Assembly (NCBI GenBank): GCA_002339125.1
Contig: DDJQ01000095.1
Location: 9,277 to 65,366 of the forward strand
Reading direction: 5' to 3'
DNA length: 56,090 bases
Origin: Alteromonadaceae bacterium UBA2620
GTDB lineage: Bacteria; Pseudomonadota; Gammaproteobacteria; Enterobacterales; Alteromonadaceae
Below are positions 52,488 to 56,090 of this stretch, piece by piece. Numbering within the stretch: position 1 is the stretch's first letter; the number at the start of each line of letters is the position of its first letter. A program made the translations under genes and the position numbers. The notes beneath the pieces are model-generated. The model was not told where the DNA came from. It saw only the letters and a program-made list of their open reading frames with translations, and searched no databases.

Positions 52488-53578
52488 TAGATACCACCTT
52501 GGCTTCTATCATCAGCACCGTTGGACAGAATTTCTTCAATTGCCTTTCTCTGATCTTCTGTTATGCCACCAAGTTTGTCTTTAATCGAATCAATCCACTG
52601 ATGGTTCTCAGATTCGGCTTTATAGTTATCGATGAGGCCCTTTAGCTTCACTTCAGCAGCTTCACTATCCTTCAGCATTAGTGAAAACAATTCATCATAA
52701 GTACGTTCTGTGAATTGCAAAATAAAAGTCACAAGGCGGTGTATCTGTGTGGTGTGTAACGTCCCTTTACCGAGCGGAATATCGATAGATATTTTTAGTT
52801 CGCCGTCTCTTGGATCCAGTGACATGGACAAAAACTTATATTCAAACTGAAACCAGGCGATAGCCATACTGATTAAGCTATATTCCGTTTTGTTAAGATC
52901 AAACTCATAAAGCCAGGGGGTTTCAAAGCGCAGTAGATCGCTATCTGAATAGTTGATGACTATTCGAAGGCTGGCATCTCCCTTAATGTTGATGTAATTA
53001 TCTGTGGAAAAACCAAAGATAAACCGCTGTTTGTCTTCATCGTGTTTGAAGGAATAATCCTTCTCCTCGAGATATTGCTCTACCGCATCAGCAATTGATT
53101 GTGGGGCGTCGACTCCGGTGGTTGAATCTTCGACCTGCAGTGCTTGCTCCGGTGCATTCTCGACAGTTTCATGTGCCGTTTTTACAACACCGAGTAAAAC
53201 GGCTTCGGCATTATCTAAAATAGCGTCGAATTGTTGCTCAAAGCTTCCGCTTTCTTCGCCAGAGGCATCATAAACGACGGCGAACCCGTCCTCGTCTATC
53301 ATTATGACCAAACCGGCTTCTTCATTTTTTTGCTGAATCTGTTCTTTATCTTTCAGGCGCAGAAATTTTTGTGCTAACTCTGTAAGCGGACTTTCGCTGT
53401 AAAGGTTGTAAAAGAGGTGGACCTTATTCTCATTACCATACATTCTGATCGAAATAGGTAATGTGTTTTCTTCTTTTTGACGAGAGATAATAAATGGCTG
53501 CTGTGAGGTAACAGACCAGTTTTCTTTTTGGTCTGCGATGCGGGTAAGAAGCTCGCGGTATTCTTGTGTTGAACTCAT
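52487..53578 (-). CDS. YbjN-domain-like protein of unknown function
   Basis: A 363-residue acidic cytoplasmic protein. The C-terminal half (about 165-310) has the alternating pattern of YbjN / type III chaperone-like folds (AVEQYLEEKDYSFKHDEDKQ; FSTDNYINIKG; DGELKISIDIPLGKGTLHTT), and the N-terminal half may be a second diverged copy. A charged linker and C-terminal coiled region (KDKLGGITEDQRKAIEEILS) follow. It is the first gene of the minus-strand pair and faces the AAA+ gene across 253 bp. A role as adaptor or substrate-binding partner for the ATPase is inferred from position only. Confidence 0.7.
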   Translation of the reverse strand: MSSTQEYRELLTRIADQKENWSVTSQQPFIISRQKEENTLPISIRMYGNENKVHLFYNLYSESPLTELAQKFLRLKDKEQIQQKNEEAGLVIMIDEDGFAVVYDASGEESGSFEQQFDAILDNAEAVLLGVVKTAHETVENAPEQALQVEDSTTGVDAPQSIADAVEQYLEEKDYSFKHDEDKQRFIFGFSTDNYINIKGDASLRIVINYSDSDLLRFETPWLYEFDLNKTEYSLISMAIAWFQFEYKFLSMSLDPRDGELKISIDIPLGKGTLHTTQIHRLVTFILQFTERTYDELFSLMLKDSEAAEVKLKGLIDNYKAESENHQWIDSIKDKLGGITEDQRKAIEEILSNGADDRSQGGI

Positions 53579-53831
53579 TAGTGACTCCTTTCAAAAACTA
53601 CAAATACGTCGTCAACTGACTACAAGTAAGGGTATATTAATAGCGATAAGTACGAACTTATCTACCACATTAGGTTGTCATTTAAATAGAAAAGTATCAC
53701 TAATTCAATAGTATAATTAATTGAATTAACTACCAGGGCCAGACTTTTGCAGAACTATTGCTATTAAATCTACAGGCGCCATGCCACTATAATAACTACT
53801 CTCAGTTCATGTATTACAGGGATCGTTTACC

Positions 53832-56090
53832 TTGAGAACGCTGTTACTTTTTGCGAAATATATCGCGCTTGAAGAAAGCCAAAAAAAGATTGATTTAGAC
53901 CACGTCGCGGCGTCTTTTTTATGCCTGAAACCTTTTGCCAAAGATCATTCGGCCCCCCTGTTTGGGGAACTTCAAAACAGGTTTAAGTCGGTTGATATTG
54001 GCGAAGAGTTTATAGCAGATCGTTATAAAAACGACCTGAGTAGCGTGTTGCTCAGCTATATGGCTGAGAAACCGGTTTTACCTTTTTCTGACCAGGTTTG
54101 TTCTTTTTTACAAGAGCTTCGTCCAGCCGCTTCTAATGATGATTGGGTATCAGTTACCGAAATATTTGTTTTACCTGAGATGGCTGTTGATTACCGGGAA
54201 AGCCTGAAACAACTTGAACAGCTCAAAAAGGCCTTATGTGAAGAAGTAGTCGGTCAGGAGCATGCAATTGAAGACCTGATTGACAGTATGTCGAAAGCCG
54301 TATGGCAGCCACAGCAAAACAGGCCTCAGGGAGTGTTTTTCTTTGCGGGACCTCCGGCATCGGGAAAAACGTTTTTAGCGGAACGCTTTGCTCATCATTT
54401 GAAGGATGAATATCAGTATCGTGCATTTGATATGACTCAATATTCCAATGCTAACGAGAGTTTTGGCTTAGTCGGAGCGAAGAAAACCTATGATGACTCT
54501 GCGCCAGGTGAGCTGACGACTTTTGTTGAGAAATTTCCGAAATCGATCATTGTTTTTGATGAGTTTGAGAAGGCTCACACCCAGGTACTATTATCTTTGC
54601 TTCGAATGCTCTCTGCCGGCTTTTTGACAGACGAATTCACTCAAAAAGATATTGATTTCCGCAATACTATAATTGTTTTTACGTCGAATCTTGGTGGGAC
54701 TGTTTATAATAAGCCGGATTACCTTAAAACTATAGTGGACCAGCCTGTGCAAGCCCGGGCTGCAATGCTCTCGCACCTGCGAAACGAAACTAAAATCGAA
54801 CGAAGTCACGAAGTAAAAGCGATACCACCAGAGCTACTTTCCCGCCTATCCCAGGGCAGTATTATATTGTTTCGTTCACTGGGCGTTAACGAGTTAATGC
54901 TGTTATCTGGCAAACAGTTGAATCGCGAATTAAGCTTTTTCACTCAAAAAAGTAAAATCGATTTTCTGCCCTATGAAAGTGATTTAACTCGTCTGTTATT
55001 ATTCACATTTGCGCCGTTTTTTGATGTGCGTGATATCAAATCGAATATCACTGCAAAAGTGGTTGATCCAGTAACTGACTTTATCAGAGCCCATCCTGAA
55101 TCGGACTTTGACCAAGTTCAGATTACATTAGGCGCAGATATAAAAGACATGCTGGCCAATAATGAACTTTCTGAGCATTTCGATGCGTTAACGTTACGCG
55201 GAGAAGTGTTGTACATGGAAGCATCATGTCGTGCGAACGAACAGGTACTGATATTAACTTACTCCAATCCAAAGCAAGAATTACTCTTACATGTGGATGA
55301 TGTGGAAGCTGATGGCGGTATTATATTGGATATGCCTGATGTTGGCTTTGACGACATCGCTGGCCATGACGTCGTGAAACAGCGCTTACTGGAGACAGTC
55401 AGAATTTTAAATCACCGGGAACAACTTGAGCATGCTGGTGTAGAGCCTCCTAAAGGCATGGTGTTGTTTGGTCCCCCGGGAACGGGAAAAACTATGTTGG
55501 CGCGAGCACTCGCCAGTGAGGCTGGCCTGCCAATAGCAACCTGTTCAGGTACTGATCTGCTGTCTGATAATTTTATAAAGGAGCTGTTCATTCGAGTTAG
55601 GAAATACGCACCTTGTATATTATTTATAGATGAGATTGATGCATTGCCGAAGCGAGGTGAAGCCGGGCCTGGAGCTGACGCGTTAATGAATCGTTTGCTG
55701 ACTGAGATTGATGGATTTAGTAAAAATAAAGGCGCGGTTTTTATTGTCGCGGCTACCAATCGGCTGGATAAGCTTGATGAAGCATTATTACGTTCCGGAA
55801 GGCTTGATCTTCATGTCCATGTTCCATTTTTGGATAAAAATGCCCGGCGCTGGTTTATAGAAAAGTTCTTGCAGTTAGATGTTTACGAAGAGGCTATAGA
55901 CGTTGATTTAATTGTTTCTTTAACAGCTGGTATGAGTGGTGCAGATTTAGAAAAAGTGCATCGAGAGACAGTGCTTCAGGCTCTAAGTAAGAATACTGGC
56001 AAAATTGGTCAAAGTACGTTACTGGAAGAAATTAATATTCTTAAATATGGCGCTAAACGGACACTTGATACTGAGGGATCCCCACGAATT
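53832..56090 (+). CDS. Large AAA+ ATPase: ClpB-D2-like module plus FtsH/Cdc48-like module (open at right edge)
   Basis: A 753-codon reading frame without stop runs to the right edge, so the C-terminus is missing. Residues ~1-125 are helical. Residues ~125-330 resemble the Clp/Hsp100 D2 domain: Walker A GPPASGKT (173-180), Walker B VFDEFEKAH with D243-E244, TSNLGG and the arginine-finger segment PPELLSRL. After a middle region (~330-505), residues ~505-740 form a classical AAA domain: DVGFDDIAGHDVVKQRLLET, Walker A GPPGTGKT (547-554), Walker B ILFIDEIDALPKR with D600-E601, and AATNRLDKLDEALLRSGRLD. The likely start is TTG 53832, with AGGGA upstream; no ATG occurs until 54060. I do not know a family with this order of modules. 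Confidence 0.88.
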   Translation, partial: MRTLLLFAKYIALEESQKKIDLDHVAASFLCLKPFAKDHSAPLFGELQNRFKSVDIGEEFIADRYKNDLSSVLLSYMAEKPVLPFSDQVCSFLQELRPAASNDDWVSVTEIFVLPEMAVDYRESLKQLEQLKKALCEEVVGQEHAIEDLIDSMSKAVWQPQQNRPQGVFFFAGPPASGKTFLAERFAHHLKDEYQYRAFDMTQYSNANESFGLVGAKKTYDDSAPGELTTFVEKFPKSIIVFDEFEKAHTQVLLSLLRMLSAGFLTDEFTQKDIDFRNTIIVFTSNLGGTVYNKPDYLKTIVDQPVQARAAMLSHLRNETKIERSHEVKAIPPELLSRLSQGSIILFRSLGVNELMLLSGKQLNRELSFFTQKSKIDFLPYESDLTRLLLFTFAPFFDVRDIKSNITAKVVDPVTDFIRAHPESDFDQVQITLGADIKDMLANNELSEHFDALTLRGEVLYMEASCRANEQVLILTYSNPKQELLLHVDDVEADGGIILDMPDVGFDDIAGHDVVKQRLLETVRILNHREQLEHAGVEPPKGMVLFGPPGTGKTMLARALASEAGLPIATCSGTDLLSDNFIKELFIRVRKYAPCILFIDEIDALPKRGEAGPGADALMNRLLTEIDGFSKNKGAVFIVAATNRLDKLDEALLRSGRLDLHVHVPFLDKNARRWFIEKFLQLDVYEEAIDVDLIVSLTAGMSGADLEKVHRETVLQALSKNTGKIGQSTLLEEINILKYGAKRTLDTEGSPRI

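Noticed and set aside
1..56090. Prophage, insertion sequence, integron or tRNA genes
   Set aside because: No integrase, transposase, phage structural gene, terminal inverted repeats or tRNA cloverleaf was recognised on either strand.

Overview
The window looks like a chromosome segment of a marine gammaproteobacterium of the Alteromonadales, probably Alteromonadaceae. The evidence is the gmk-rpoZ-spoT-ridA and recG-rsmJ housekeeping block, close similarity of SpoT and RecG to the enterobacterial proteins, a Shewanella/Alteromonas-style N-acetylglucosamine (GlcNAc) locus with NagR palindromes, many TonB-dependent functions and a complete PQQ operon. No tRNA, rRNA, CRISPR array, prophage or insertion sequence was seen. 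All calls come from reading the sequence; no database was searched.

Layout. 1-10 kb: hemC (cut by the left edge), an esterase, gmk-rpoZ-spoT-ridA, an exported thioredoxin-fold protein, a PaiB-like protein, recG-rsmJ. 10-13.6 kb: peroxiredoxin, lipoprotein carboxylesterase, HI0933-type flavoprotein. 13.7-18 kb: iron-regulated siderophore uptake set (TonB receptor, small membrane protein, PepSY protein) behind a good Fur box. 18.1-25.2 kb: GlcNAc/chitin locus. nagR, nagB-II, nagA and nagP are intact. The tryptophan halogenase, TonB receptor, hexosaminidase and GlcNAc kinase are each reduced to fragments by three internal deletions that left no transposon. 25.2-31.7 kb: a diguanylate cyclase with an ethylene-receptor-like sensor, an inositol-monophosphatase-family gene with a probable 3' frameshift, a DUF502 protein, a 760-bp gene-free stretch of hairpins and four ~105-bp tandem repeats, a tiny exported-peptide gene, a DMT transporter, a DnaJ-related protein and a siderophore-interacting reductase. 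32-38.3 kb: pqqABCDEF (pqqA is only 23 codons) and a leucyl aminopeptidase. 38.4-41.4 kb: TetR regulator with exporters. 41.5-46.5 kb: RND exporter, LolA-like protein, outer-membrane barrel and DUF2892 protein in one operon. 46.6-51 kb: zinc-type COG0523 GTPase behind a Zur box, HSL esterase, and the mesX-mesD methionine synthase pair.

51.2 kb to the right edge: an A+T-richer module. A two-helix membrane/coiled-coil protein and a YbjN-like protein face a large divergent AAA+ protein (753 codons, open at the right edge). That protein joins a ClpB-D2-like ATPase to an FtsH/Cdc48-like ATPase. I do not recognise this combination, and it is the best candidate for an undescribed system. The second most striking signal is the deletion-riddled GlcNAc locus, where uptake across the outer membrane, chitobiose hydrolysis and GlcNAc phosphorylation are all lost while the regulator, deaminase, deacetylase and permease remain.
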